DNA from: Pantoea sp. RIT-PI-b | GTDB taxonomy: Bacteria > Pseudomonadota > Gammaproteobacteria > Enterobacterales > Enterobacteriaceae | Assembly: GCF_001187905.1 (NCBI RefSeq) | Contig: NZ_LGIS01000014.1 | Span: 124,001 to 188,000, forward strand | DNA length: 64,000 nucleotides | Direction of reading: 5' to 3' | In this document: in pieces, positions 17,056 through 25,437 of the stretch | Layout of the letters: every line of letters starts with the position of its first letter | Position numbering within the stretch: position 1 is the first letter of the stretch | Notes under the pieces: generated by a model | Databases searched by the model: none | What the model saw: the letters and a program-made list of their open reading frames with translations, nothing else | Told to the model about the DNA's origin: nothing | Made by a program: the position numbers and the translations under genes

Positions 17056-18507
17056 ATGATCGCAACGCCCTTGTCAGGCCCGGACGCCGTGCCGGTGGAG
17101 ATGGTCTCTCTCAAACGTATTGCCCAGCGGGCCGATAGCCTGGCGGTGATCCTCAGTTGGGCACTGTGGCCGATTGCACTTGGCGTTGGCTGGCTCAATG
17201 ACAGCACAAGGGTGGCGCTGATTGCCGGCTTAGTGCTGGCGCTGCTGGCGACCTTTTTCGGCACCGCGCTACGCGGTACGCTGACCTCACGCCTGGTGTT
17301 ATCCGCGCTGCTCATTGGCTGGGCAGGTTTGTTGATTCAGCTGGGTGGCGGCGAAACCGAATACCACTTCTCTGTGTTTGTGCTGATGTCGGCGCTGCTG
17401 GCGTGGCGCGATATGCGGCCGTTATTAATGGGCGCGGCGGCAGCGGCCACCCATCACGTGCTGTTCAATTATCTGCAGGAGAATGATCTGTTCGGCGTGA
17501 TTGTTTTCCACCATCCTGGCTGGGATATGGTGCTGTTCCACGCACTGTTTGTGGTGGCGCAAACCGCCATGTTACTGGTGATTGCGCGCCAGATGGCCGC
17601 CGATGCGCGTTCGGCCAGCGAAGTGGCGGAGTTGGCGGCTCAGATCAATCAACAGGCGGGTTATCTGACGCTGAACGCCGATATGCAGCAGAGTGCAACG
17701 CCGTTCGCCCGCACCTTTAGTACCACGCTTGGCACCATGCACGGCACTTTGCATCAGGTCAGCGAGGGCGTGGGACTGCTGCTGGCGGAGTCTGACAGTA
17801 TTCTTGAACGTAACGCCGCGCTCTCAACGCGCACCGATGAGCAGGCGCAGGCGCTGGAAGTGGCGGCGAGTGCAATGACTGAAATCAGCATCGCCGCCAG
17901 CCTGACCCGCGATAAAGCGCTGAGCGCGCGCCAGTTGGCGAGTGAAACCCGCACGGTGGCCACGCGCGGCGAAGAGAATATTCAGTCGGCGATTCACTCG
18001 ATGGAGAAAATCAGTGAGGAGTCGAGAAGGGTAAAAATCATTCTGGAGCTGATTGACGGCATTGCTTTTCAGACCAACATTCTGTCGCTGAATGCCTCGG
18101 TGGAGGCCGCGCGTGCCGGTAATCAGGGACGCGGTTTTGCCGTGGTCGCCAGTGAAGTGCGTAACCTGGCGATGCGCAGTGAGAGCGCTGCGCGTGAGAT
18201 TCGTCAGCTGATGGATGCCAGCTCGACCAGCACCGAGCACGGCACCGTGCAGGTAGAACATGCGGCGCAAACCATGCGCGAGATTCATAGTAGCATCAGT
18301 GGCTTATCGCAGCTGGTAACAGAGTTGTCGGAGATGAGTGAGCAGCAGAACCTGAGCATTGAACAGATTCAGCAGAGCATCAACAGTATTGATCACAGCG
18401 TTCATCGCAACGTGCAGCACGTGGCCGAAACGCTGCAGGTGGCGCAACAGCAGCAGCAGCAGGCGAATGCGCTAAAGCAGGCGATTTCGTTGTTCAGGTT
18501 GAGGTAA
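17056..18507 (+). CDS. Methyl-accepting chemotaxis protein with multi-spanning membrane sensor
   Basis: This 483-residue chemoreceptor signals to CheA/CheW to steer flagellar rotation. The C-terminal signalling hairpin is unmistakable, with [20 protein letters not shown] and the following [16 protein letters not shown]. Instead of a periplasmic ligand domain it has about six hydrophobic segments with conserved-looking histidines ([32 protein letters not shown]), a layout seen in receptors and cyclases that sense through the membrane. No HAMP domain and no C-terminal NWETF-type tether are seen. The frame opens at a TTG at 17017, but the ATG at 17056 has GGAAA upstream and starts closer to the first helix. 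A sigma-28 promoter precedes it. The stimulus is unknown. Confidence 0.92.
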   Translation: MIATPLSGPDAVPVEMVSLKRIAQRADSLAVILSWALWPIALGVGWLNDSTRVALIAGLVLALLATFFGTALRGTLTSRLVLSALLIGWAGLLIQLGGGETEYHFSVFVLMSALLAWRDMRPLLMGAAAAATHHVLFNYLQENDLFGVIVFHHPGWDMVLFHALFVVAQTAMLLVIARQMAADARSASEVAELAAQINQQAGYLTLNADMQQSATPFARTFSTTLGTMHGTLHQVSEGVGLLLAESDSILERNAALSTRTDEQAQALEVAASAMTEISIAASLTRDKALSARQLASETRTVATRGEENIQSAIHSMEKISEESRRVKIILELIDGIAFQTNILSLNASVEAARAGNQGRGFAVVASEVRNLAMRSESAAREIRQLMDASSTSTEHGTVQVEHAAQTMREIHSSISGLSQLVTELSEMSEQQNLSIEQIQQSINSIDHSVHRNVQHVAETLQVAQQQQQQANALKQAISLFRLR

Positions 18508-18529
18508 ATACCCATATTTTCTGCGTATC

Positions 18530-18594
18530 GTAGCGGCGCAATTCATTGCGCATTCTGGCGCGCCAAAACCATGCGCAATGAATTGCGCCGCTAC
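18530..18594. repeat. Long near-perfect inverted repeat between convergent genes
   Basis: Two 24-bp arms, starting GTAGCGGCGCAATTC and ending GAATTGCGCCGCTAC, are exact complements separated by 17 bases that include GGCGCGCC. The element sits between the chemoreceptor and the convergent DUF1330 gene. It resembles the other intergenic palindromes here in size and position but has a different core. It may end transcription in both directions. Confidence 0.88.
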
Positions 18595-18606
18595 GGTATT
18601 TGCGTT

Positions 18607-18897
18607 TTATTCCACGCCTTTAACCAGCAGCACGCGGTACTTCGCACCTTTCAGACGATGCGCTTTAGCTTCCTGATACGCCGGGCTGAAATACCAGCCT
18701 TTTGCCGCTTCAACATCCGGGAACTCCAGCACCACGACGCCTTCAGCTGACGGACCTTCCAGCGTTTCCAGCTCGCCGTAAAACGCCAGCGGGGTGATCG
18801 GATGGTCGCCGCGCGCCTGGCCCGCTTTTTCGGCGTAGGTTGCCAGTTCGTCCTTGTCTAAGGTTTCGTCCTTAATAAACACCACATATGCCGCCAT
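18607..18897 (-). CDS. DUF1330 family protein
   Basis: This small 96-residue cytoplasmic protein belongs to the DUF1330 family of dimeric ferredoxin-like alpha+beta barrels. The VVVLEFPDVEAAKGWYFSPA stretch, with its tyrosine-rich end of the motif, is characteristic. The function of the family is not established. Its start codon overlaps the stop of the yghU gene by one base (TAATG), so the two proteins are made from the same message and by coupled translation. That context hints at a role in the same thiol-related or stress process, but it is only association. Length is normal for the family and no unusual feature is seen. Confidence 0.85.
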   Translation of the reverse strand: MAAYVVFIKDETLDKDELATYAEKAGQARGDHPITPLAFYGELETLEGPSAEGVVVLEFPDVEAAKGWYFSPAYQEAKAHRLKGAKYRVLLVKGVE

Positions 18898-19778
18898 TAT
18901 TTCTCGCCTCGCGCCTGACGTTTGTCTTCAGTGTTGTTATCAAAATCTGATGCATCATGACGTTCCAGCAGCTGATCCTGCGGTTCAGCACCAAATGCAC
19001 GATTCACCTTACGGCCACGGATTACCGCCGGACGCTCAGCAATCTCTTTCGCCCAGCGCACCACGTGTTTGTATGACTGCACATCGAGGAACTCGCTGCC
19101 GCCATATTGGTTATTCAGCACCAGGTTGCCGTACCACGGCCAGGTGGCGATATCGGCGATGGTGTATTCATCACCGGCGAGGAAGCGATGGTTGGCCAGC
19201 TGACGATCCAGCACGTCGAACTGACGTTTGGCTTCCAGCGTAAAGCGGTTGATGGCGTATTCGATCTTCTCTGGCGCGTAATGATAGAAGTGACCAAAGC
19301 CGCCGCCGAGGTAGGGCGCAGAACCTTGCAGCCAGAACAGCCAGTTCAGGGTTTCGGTGCGGCCTGCCAGTGAGGTCGGCAGGAAGTGGCCGAACTTCTC
19401 TGCCAGATACAGCAGGATGTTGCCGGATTCAAATACGCGCTGCGGTGGGGTAACCGAGTGATCGCTCAGCGCCGGAATTTTTGAGTTTGGGTTCACATCA
19501 ACAAAACCGCTGGAGAATTGATCGCCATCGCCGATACGAATCAGCCAGGCATCGTACTCGGCGTCTTTGGCCCCAACGGCAAGCAACTCTTCCAGCAGGA
19601 TAGTAATTTTCTGGCCGTTTGGCGTGCCGAGCGAATAGAGCTGCAGCGGATGTTTGCCGACCGGCAGCGTTTTCTCATGCGTCGGTCCGGCGGTTGGACG
19701 GTTAGTTTTTGCGCCGTTACCTTTGGCTTCCGGGTCCCAGGTCCAGACTTTCGCGGGCTGATACTGATGTTCCGACAT
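18897..19778 (-). CDS. yghU: Glutathione-dependent disulfide-bond reductase YghU
   Basis: This 293-residue glutathione-transferase-fold protein matches E. coli YghU, a disulfide reductase that binds two glutathione molecules per monomer. The thioredoxin-like N-terminal half (LYSLGTPNGQKITILLEE) and the helical C-terminal half with the DEYTIADIATWPWYGN motif, an N-capping box of the GST fold, are both clear. The frame is open 31 codons upstream, but YghU proteins start as here with MSEHQYQPAKVW. It is cotranscribed with a DUF1330 gene. It acts in the cytoplasm, probably on protein or low-molecular-weight disulfides and organic peroxides. Identification is confident. Confidence 0.93.
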   Translation of the reverse strand: MSEHQYQPAKVWTWDPEAKGNGAKTNRPTAGPTHEKTLPVGKHPLQLYSLGTPNGQKITILLEELLAVGAKDAEYDAWLIRIGDGDQFSSGFVDVNPNSKIPALSDHSVTPPQRVFESGNILLYLAEKFGHFLPTSLAGRTETLNWLFWLQGSAPYLGGGFGHFYHYAPEKIEYAINRFTLEAKRQFDVLDRQLANHRFLAGDEYTIADIATWPWYGNLVLNNQYGGSEFLDVQSYKHVVRWAKEIAERPAVIRGRKVNRAFGAEPQDQLLERHDASDFDNNTEDKRQARGEK

Positions 19779-19878
19779 AGTGGTTCGCCTTGTTGTGTTT
19801 GGTTTTTTGCTGCTACTGAGTGTAGCAGCGCGTGATACAGGCGATTTAACCGCGCTGGCGGTAGGATACAAAGTCTGA

Positions 19879-20898
19879 TTATGTAAAGTTCTCTTGCGTA
19901 AAGAGCATAAAGTCGACTTTGCCGGGCTGGTAGATGTCGGGGATGTCGCCCTCTTCCAGATGGCGTAACAGCAGCGTCAAGGCCAGCTGAGCATGGCGTA
20001 GGGTGTTTTGATCGATCGTTAAGGTGAGCACGCGATCCTGTAACAGTTGGCGCGTAGTGCTATACAACTCGTGCGTGACGTACACCACTTTACCGTCGAG
20101 CCGATGGCGCGCCAGGGCTTCGTAAATCTGGGTGTTGCCGATGCCGGTATTGTAGAGCCCCACAATCGGCGGCGAGGCGGCCAGCGTTTTTTCCAGCAGA
20201 CGACTGATTCGCGCGCGCTCGTCCTGACCGGCGAGAATTTCGCGCAGACGCAGCTGCGGAAAGCGTTCGGCCAGCACCGCCTGGAAACCTTCAATGCGCA
20301 GGCGGTGCGCAGCATAATCGGCGCGCCCGCTCATCAGCACCACTTCACCCGGCTGCGACAGCATGCTGCCCAACATTAAACCGGCGGTGCGTCCGGCTTT
20401 GTATTGATCGATGCCTACGTGGCAGAGCCGCGCGGCATCCGGGAGATCGGCGACCAGCGTGATGACCGGTACGCCGCGCGCTTTACAGTCGGCCAGCGCA
20501 GCGTAAATCAGCGGATTTTCGTGGGCGAAAACGATCAGCGCATCACGCTTTTTACTGCTGGCAGTGATATGTGCCGCCAACTTTTCTGGCGCATTTTCCG
20601 GGATTAGCGTGCGGTGCAGGCGCAAGCGGCGATAGCCGAGTTCGTCTGCAAGTTTGGCGAAGTCTTGTGCTAATTGCTGAAAGAAGAAGGAGGCGTTGCC
20701 GCTGAGCAGTACTTCAATCTGCCACGGATGGCGATGCTCTTCAGGCAGAATGCGTTTTAAACCGGCATCACGCGCTGCCTGCAGAATTTTTTTGCTCATG
20801 GCGGGCGACACGCCGCCGCGATCGTTTAATACCCGGTCAACGGTGGCGACACCGACGCCCACTTGTTTTGCCAGCTCGGCCAGCGTCACTGCTTTCAT
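19879..20898 (-). CDS. LacI-family transcriptional regulator (first of two)
   Basis: This 339-residue regulator has an N-terminal LacI helix-turn-helix (VTLAELAKQVGVGVATVDRV) and a periplasmic-binding-protein-like effector domain. The recognition helix reads VATVDRVLN in place of the common VSxxTVSRVLN, the same variant as in the second LacI protein of this locus, so the pair are probably related and may recognise similar operators. The frame is open far upstream through a repeat, but the ATG at MKAVTLAEL gives the normal LacI start and has GGA upstream. It is downstream of the isomerase and oxidoreductase genes on the same strand. It probably represses them in response to their sugar substrate. 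Confidence 0.9.
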   Translation of the reverse strand: MKAVTLAELAKQVGVGVATVDRVLNDRGGVSPAMSKKILQAARDAGLKRILPEEHRHPWQIEVLLSGNASFFFQQLAQDFAKLADELGYRRLRLHRTLIPENAPEKLAAHITASSKKRDALIVFAHENPLIYAALADCKARGVPVITLVADLPDAARLCHVGIDQYKAGRTAGLMLGSMLSQPGEVVLMSGRADYAAHRLRIEGFQAVLAERFPQLRLREILAGQDERARISRLLEKTLAASPPIVGLYNTGIGNTQIYEALARHRLDGKVVYVTHELYSTTRQLLQDRVLTLTIDQNTLRHAQLALTLLLRHLEEGDIPDIYQPGKVDFMLFTQENFT

Positions 20899-20920
20899 GG
20901 TGTAGGTTCCATTAGGGCGG

Positions 20921-21057
20921 GCCCTCATCCTAACCTTCTCCCGCCAGCGGAAGAAGGGACCGATCAAGCTCGCTTTGAGCTCTCCCCCTGTGTGAGAGAG
21001 CAATCACGCCGCACTTTCCAGTTCCCTCTCCCTATGGGAGAGGGTTAGGGTGAGGGC
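20921..21057. repeat. Large inverted repeat with GCCCTCA-CCTAAC ends
   Basis: GCCCTCATCCTAAC at the left matches GTTAGGGTGAGGGC at the right as an inverted pair with one mismatch, and inner CTTCTCCC/GGGAGAGG segments extend the pairing. It shares its termini with the shorter element at about 16.85 kb. It occupies most of the gap between the isomerase gene and the LacI gene downstream of it, so it may uncouple their expression. Confidence 0.82.
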
Positions 21058-21069
21058 ATCAGCGCGTAT

Positions 21070-21951
21070 TTACCCTAACAGCTCGCGCTCAATCAGCTCG
21101 CGCGTTTCAACCGCTTGATACTTCATCTTCTCCGGGTAGCCGAACAGCGCCGCCGAGATAATTGACTCGCCGCCGACTTTAAACGTGCGGTTAGCAAAAT
21201 TCATCTCGCGCAGCGCTTCAAACAGCGCATCGAAATTGACTTCGCCTTCACCGACCGCCACGTGCTGGTGGATAGTGGCATCCACGCCCGGCGGGTTAAC
21301 GATGTAACGACAGTGCTTGGTGTGGTTCATGGTATCGGCGATCAGCATATGTGACAGATCGTCACCGGCGTAATGCAGCATGTTCTTCACATCGCCGACG
21401 CCTTTGTCGTAATAGAAGGTGTGCGGTGCGCTGTAGATATACTTCACGTTTTCGCTGCGGAATGACTTCACAATGTCTGCGGTTTCGTTACTTTGCTCGC
21501 AGAAATCCCACGGATGGGCCTGAATCTCGACGCGAATGCCTTCACGTTCGATGATCGGCAGCAGCTCTTCCATCGAGCGATAGAACATCTCTTCACAAAT
21601 TTCCGGTTCGTTGGGATTGCCCGACAGCTCGGTGTTGATCACCTGCACGCCCATTTCGACGGCTATCTCGATCATGCGTTTCCAGTTTTTCACCGCCGCC
21701 TGACGACGCAGCTCATCCGGGCCTGACCAGCGATACACCGTAATGAAAGAGGAGATCTCCAGCCCGGTAGCGTTCAGCGCGTTTTTGTACTCGCGCATGA
21801 TTTCACGGCTGGCTTTCGGGTGTTTATAGAACGGGTTGATTTGCGGATGCGGCGACTGCTCGATGTACTTGTAGCCCCATTCAGCCACCTGATGCACCAT
21901 GCGCGTGATGCCGAGATCGCGGATTACATCCACATCAAAAGCGATTTTCAT
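21070..21951 (-). CDS. Sugar phosphate isomerase/epimerase TIM-barrel protein
   Basis: This 293-residue protein belongs to the AP-endonuclease-2-like TIM-barrel superfamily that includes inosose dehydratases and sugar epimerases. Metal-ligand type residues can be seen in INTELSGNP, VEIQAHPWDF and the late KVGGESI segment. The ATG follows CAGGAG directly, and the frame open upstream of it lacks any family resemblance. It lies 16 bp downstream of the oxidoreductase gene, so the two form an operon. The combination of a Gfo/Idh/MocA enzyme with an isomerase repeats twice more in this window. The substrate is unknown. Confidence 0.85.
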   Translation of the reverse strand: MKIAFDVDVIRDLGITRMVHQVAEWGYKYIEQSPHPQINPFYKHPKASREIMREYKNALNATGLEISSFITVYRWSGPDELRRQAAVKNWKRMIEIAVEMGVQVINTELSGNPNEPEICEEMFYRSMEELLPIIEREGIRVEIQAHPWDFCEQSNETADIVKSFRSENVKYIYSAPHTFYYDKGVGDVKNMLHYAGDDLSHMLIADTMNHTKHCRYIVNPPGVDATIHQHVAVGEGEVNFDALFEALREMNFANRTFKVGGESIISAALFGYPEKMKYQAVETRELIERELLG

Positions 21952-21967
21952 TGTTTTCTCCTGAGCG

Positions 21968-23005
21968 TTAAGCGGTGCGCTCTTCGTTAAAGACCACGCC
22001 GATCTGCTTCCTGACTTCATCCATGGCGTGCAGCGTCGCCAGCGAAGTGGCAAGCGGACGTACGGGTGAGTCGAGCAGGCCCTGATGAATGCACCAGGCG
22101 GTATGTTCAATTTCATAACTGAGCTGAATATAGCGATTATTCGGTTCTTCCCAGCGCAGCGTGTGGCGGCCGTCGCTGGAGGTCAGACGGAAATTACCCG
22201 GCGCATAAAACTGGCCGTCGAGATAAAGCGTGGCATCGCGACCGGCGATCACCGCCGTGCCGGGCGTGTTGCTGAACAGCGTGGTGTTCAGCACCGAATG
22301 CATGCCATTGGCGTGAGTTAATAGCATTGAGGTTTGCCCATTGACGCCGCCGGGCGCCGGTTGCCCAATGGCGCTGATGCTTGCCGGTGCACCGCCTACC
22401 AAAACGCTGAAACTGAGCAGATAACTGCCCAGGTCCAACATCGTACCGCCCGCCAGATCCGCGTTAAAAATGCGATGATCTTCCGTGAAATACTCACCAT
22501 GATCGGCAAGCAGCGTATGCACCTCGCCCAGCGCGCCATCGGCCAATAGCTGGCGAATCACATCATATTTCGGCGCAAAATCGCACCACATCGCTTCAAC
22601 GCACAAACGCTGCTGCTGCTGTGCCGCCTGTTGCAGCTGCAAGGCTTGCTGCGCATTGAGCGCCAGCGGTTTTTCAATCAGCACATGCTTGCCAGCCTGC
22701 AAGGTGCGCAGGCCATCGGTGAAGTGGTGATTGTGCGGGGTGGCGATATACACCACATCAATATCATTACGGCTTAACAGCGCATCAATGCCTGCTACCG
22801 CATGGGGAATGTCCCATTTACTGGCAAAGGCTTGTGCTTTATCGAGGCTACGTGATGACACCGCAACCAGCTGTTGTTGTGTATGGTGACGCAGCGCGTT
22901 GGCGAAGTGGTCGGCGATCCAGCCGGGCCCGACAATGCCCCAGCGTAGCGCAGGAATTTGATTAGCAGGGTGACGACGCGGTGCCGGTAACGTGGTAGGG
23001 AACAT
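21968..23005 (-). CDS. Gfo/Idh/MocA-family oxidoreductase
   Basis: This 345-residue NAD(P)-dependent dehydrogenase shows the Rossmann motif WGIVGPGWIADHFANAL and the catalytic signature VLIEKPLALN. The C-terminal GFO_IDH_MocA domain carries the MLDLGSYLLSF segment typical of dihydrodiol/xylose dehydrogenase-like members. The ATG is preceded by GGAG. It is the promoter-proximal gene of an operon with a TIM-barrel isomerase, divergent from the second LacI gene across a region with several palindromes. Expected role: oxidation of a sugar or polyol, whose product is then handled by the isomerase. Specificity cannot be read from the sequence. Confidence 0.88.
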   Translation of the reverse strand: MFPTTLPAPRRHPANQIPALRWGIVGPGWIADHFANALRHHTQQQLVAVSSRSLDKAQAFASKWDIPHAVAGIDALLSRNDIDVVYIATPHNHHFTDGLRTLQAGKHVLIEKPLALNAQQALQLQQAAQQQQRLCVEAMWCDFAPKYDVIRQLLADGALGEVHTLLADHGEYFTEDHRIFNADLAGGTMLDLGSYLLSFSVLVGGAPASISAIGQPAPGGVNGQTSMLLTHANGMHSVLNTTLFSNTPGTAVIAGRDATLYLDGQFYAPGNFRLTSSDGRHTLRWEEPNNRYIQLSYEIEHTAWCIHQGLLDSPVRPLATSLATLHAMDEVRKQIGVVFNEERTA

Positions 23006-23125
23006 GGTATCTCCGTTTTTCGACCTTTGTGTAAGGCAGATCGCGTTAACTGTAGAAACAGCAAACCGTGGTCTCTACTCTTTTCCTGATGCAAAACCAT
23101 CAGCCAAAACCGCCGTTATCGGGAA

Positions 23126-23146
23126 AATAAATATCAAATATTTATT
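23126..23146. promoter_or_regulatory. Palindrome, candidate LacI-family operator
   Basis: AATAAATAT-CAA-ATATTTATT is a perfect 9-bp inverted repeat. Its right arm with flanking bases, AAATATTTATT, recurs exactly at 24457-24467 upstream of the isomerase-oxidoreductase operon, which supports a shared regulator. Confidence 0.6.
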
Positions 23147-23158
23147 CTGAATGGTATG

Positions 23159-23183
23159 AAAATGAAATGATAAGTTTCATTTT
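23159..23183. promoter_or_regulatory. Palindrome, candidate LacI-family operator
   Basis: AAAATGAAA-N7-TTTCATTTT is a perfect 9-bp inverted repeat. A shorter related dyad, ATGAA-TGT-TTCAT, lies at 24430-24442 in front of the other operon of this locus. Confidence 0.6.
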
Positions 23184-23290
23184 TGCGAGGGCGATCAAAA
23201 TAGTGAGAGATTATCTATCACTCATTCTAATTTGATGATGATTTGAGCGCAGAGCTATTGGCGATTTAAGGCAGGTTAGGGCATTATTTT

Positions 23291-23306
23291 TGATAATTTA
23301 TTATCA
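23291..23306. promoter_or_regulatory. Palindrome just upstream of the second LacI gene
   Basis: TGATAA-TTTA-TTATCA is a perfect palindrome 22 bp before the LacI start codon, a good position for autorepression. Confidence 0.55.
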
Positions 23307-23327
23307 TTTAAGTGTGGAAAATAACCC

Positions 23328-24356
23328 ATGAGCAAAATCACCATGAACGCCATTGCCGCCGCCGCAGGCGTGGGCGTGGCCACCGTTGATCGTGTGATCA
23401 ATCGTCGTGCGCCGGTGCGTGCTGCCACCGAGCAGAAGGTGCTAGAAGCGGCTAATCGTCTGGGATATCGCATTGGCCATGCGCCGCTGCTGAATAGCAC
23501 CTTGCCGGCAGCCAGCGTCACGGTGCGCATGGGCTTTATCCTGCTATCAAAATCCTACTCGTTCTATCACTCCCTCACCGATGCGCTACGCCAGCACACG
23601 CAACCCTTCCATCCGCTGGGCAGCGAACCGCTGTTCACCTGGCACGATATTGATGATGTTGAGGCGGTGGTAGCCTCGCTGTATGCGCTCGCTGAGCAGG
23701 TAGATGCCATCGGTTTGGTGGCGCTGGATCACCCGCTCATTCGCCACGCGATTGCAAGCGTGTCGCGCAGGGGCGTGCGGGTGTATGCGCTATTTTCCAA
23801 CTTCTCACCCTGCGGTCACGCCGGTTATTTCGGTCTGGATAACCAGAAAGCCGGGCGCACTGCCGCCTGGATCGCCACGCATCTGCTGCATCAGCCGGGT
23901 TCGGCGGGGGTGCTGGTGGGCGACCATCGCTTTATCTGCCAGGAGAGTAATGAGATCAGCTTCCGTTCGTATCTGCGCGAACAGGACAGCGCACGGCGGG
24001 TGCTGGAGCCGTTGAAGACCAATGAGTCGATTGATGGCGGCTACCGTGCGACGCGTCAACTGCTGGATGAACATGCTGATTTGGCGCTGATTTTCGCGCC
24101 GTGCGGCGGTATTGAGGGGGTGATTCACGCGCTGCGCCAGCAGCCACAGCGCAAGGTGGCGTTGATTTGCCATGGTCCGGTGAAGGAGGGCGAGTTGGCG
24201 CTGATTGACGGCACCATTACGGTGATGATCCGCAATCGCATTGATGAGATGGCGATGCGTTTGGCGCAAACGGTGTTGCAGCATCATGCTGAACCCGGCG
24301 AGCATTTTACGCAGGTCATCCTGCCGTTCGATATCGTCACGCGTGAAAACCTGTAA
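23328..24356 (+). CDS. LacI-family transcriptional regulator (second of two)
   Basis: This 342-residue protein carries a LacI helix-turn-helix at its start (MNAIAAAAGVGVATVDRV) and a sugar-binding-protein-like effector domain. The recognition helix has the same VATVDRV variant as the LacI protein at about 20 kb. A GGA element ten bases before the ATG serves as ribosome-binding site. It is divergent from one oxidoreductase-isomerase operon and directly upstream of a second such operon in its own orientation, so it may control both. Several AT-rich palindromes lie on either side of the gene. The inducer is unknown; a cyclitol or an uncommon sugar is likely from the neighbouring enzymes. Confidence 0.9.
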   Translation: MSKITMNAIAAAAGVGVATVDRVINRRAPVRAATEQKVLEAANRLGYRIGHAPLLNSTLPAASVTVRMGFILLSKSYSFYHSLTDALRQHTQPFHPLGSEPLFTWHDIDDVEAVVASLYALAEQVDAIGLVALDHPLIRHAIASVSRRGVRVYALFSNFSPCGHAGYFGLDNQKAGRTAAWIATHLLHQPGSAGVLVGDHRFICQESNEISFRSYLREQDSARRVLEPLKTNESIDGGYRATRQLLDEHADLALIFAPCGGIEGVIHALRQQPQRKVALICHGPVKEGELALIDGTITVMIRNRIDEMAMRLAQTVLQHHAEPGEHFTQVILPFDIVTRENL

Positions 24357-24429
24357 ACCGCGCCATTGCTGAATTTGATATATTTTCTATCATTTTAATG
24401 ATGCGAAATAGTATGATCGCTATCAAAAA

Positions 24430-24472
24430 ATGAATGTTTCATGGTTGTTGATGATGAAATATTTATTTGATA
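24430..24472. promoter_or_regulatory. Candidate operators upstream of the plus-strand isomerase-oxidoreductase operon
   Basis: ATGAA-TGT-TTCAT at 24430-24442 and AAATATTTATTTGATA at 24457-24472 both echo the palindromes in the divergent region 1.3 kb upstream; AAATATTTATT is identical in the two places. Together they suggest one LacI protein binding in front of both operons. Confidence 0.55.
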
Positions 24473-24503
24473 CTTGCGCCATCCATTACCGCAAGGAACG
24501 ATC

Positions 24504-25427
24504 ATGACTATCCATATTGCTAACGCGCCCTGTAGCTGGGGCGTGGATGACCCGAAAAATCCTTTCCTGCCGCCATGGCAGAAGGTGCTGAGTGAAGCGT
24601 CGCAGGCCGGTTATAAAAGCATTGAGCTCGGCCCGTGGAGCTATCTGCCGGTGGATGCTGCCGAGCTGCGCCAGCAGCTGGAAGCGCACGATCTGTCGCT
24701 GGTGGCAGGCACGATTTTTGATGATTTGGTGAGTGAAGCCAACTTCCCGGCGATGGTTGAACTGACGCACAATATTTGCCGCAATCTGTCGCAAGTCCCC
24801 ACCGCAACCAAAACCCACGCCGATAACAAACCGGCGCCCTATCTGGTGATTATCGACTTCGGCAATCCAGAGCGCGCCAAATATGCCGGTCAATCTGACA
24901 AGGCGCCGCGCCTGTCAGACGCCGACTGGCAGCGCATGATGCAGCACATCACCACCCTGAGCCAGATTGCCTGGAATGAATATGGCGTGCGTGCGGTGAT
25001 CCATCCGCATGCCGGGGGTTGCATTGAGTTTGCCGACGAGCTGCAGCAGCTGGTGGAGGACATTCCGCATGAGGTGGCCGGTTTGTGCCTCGATACCGGC
25101 CATTTGTACTACTCCGGCATGGATCCGATTCTCTACCTCAGCCGCTATTGGCATCGCATCGATTACCTGCACTTCAAAGACGTCAACGACGCGGTATGGC
25201 GCGACGTGATTGCCCGCGGTGTGGATTTCTTTGCCGCCTGCGCGGAAGGCGTCATGTGCCCGATTGGTAAAGGGGCGATTGATTATCCGGCGGTGCGCGC
25301 CTTCCTCGCGGAGCGCAATTATCAGGGCTGGATCACCGTTGAACAGGAGCGCGATCCGCGAGATGCGGAGACCAGCCTGCGTGACGTCACCGCCAGCCTG
25401 CACTATTTGCAATCCGTCGGATTCTGA
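24504..25427 (+). CDS. IolE/inosose-dehydratase-like TIM-barrel isomerase
   Basis: This 307-residue protein resembles inosose dehydratase (IolE) and related sugar isomerases. The N-terminal HIANAPCSWGVDDP, the HPHAGGCIEF histidine pair, the CLDTGHLYYSGMD segment and LHFKDVN are all landmarks of that group, whose histidine, aspartate and glutamate residues bind a divalent metal. The ATG follows AAGGA; an in-frame TTG ten codons upstream has no site. The next gene begins ten bases downstream, so the two form an operon under LacI control. In inositol catabolism IolE dehydrates the keto product of IolG, which matches this gene pair, but the other iol genes are absent from the window. Confidence 0.87.
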   Translation: MTIHIANAPCSWGVDDPKNPFLPPWQKVLSEASQAGYKSIELGPWSYLPVDAAELRQQLEAHDLSLVAGTIFDDLVSEANFPAMVELTHNICRNLSQVPTATKTHADNKPAPYLVIIDFGNPERAKYAGQSDKAPRLSDADWQRMMQHITTLSQIAWNEYGVRAVIHPHAGGCIEFADELQQLVEDIPHEVAGLCLDTGHLYYSGMDPILYLSRYWHRIDYLHFKDVNDAVWRDVIARGVDFFAACAEGVMCPIGKGAIDYPAVRAFLAERNYQGWITVEQERDPRDAETSLRDVTASLHYLQSVGF

Positions 25428-25437
25428 GGAGATCACC

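Larger units (their letters stand above)
23006..23327. other. AT-rich divergent control region of the two sugar operons
   Basis: No gene is seen in these 320 bp. The region is clearly richer in A and T than its neighbours and contains at least three good palindromes, listed separately. It separates the minus-strand oxidoreductase operon from the plus-strand LacI gene, so both promoters must lie here. Confidence 0.6.

Noticed and set aside
15932..18507. Idea that the orphan binding protein docks on the adjacent chemoreceptor, as RbsB or GBP does with Trg
   Set aside because: The receptor has no periplasmic ligand-binding domain, only short loops between membrane helices, so docking is unlikely; it is also transcribed from its own sigma-28 promoter.
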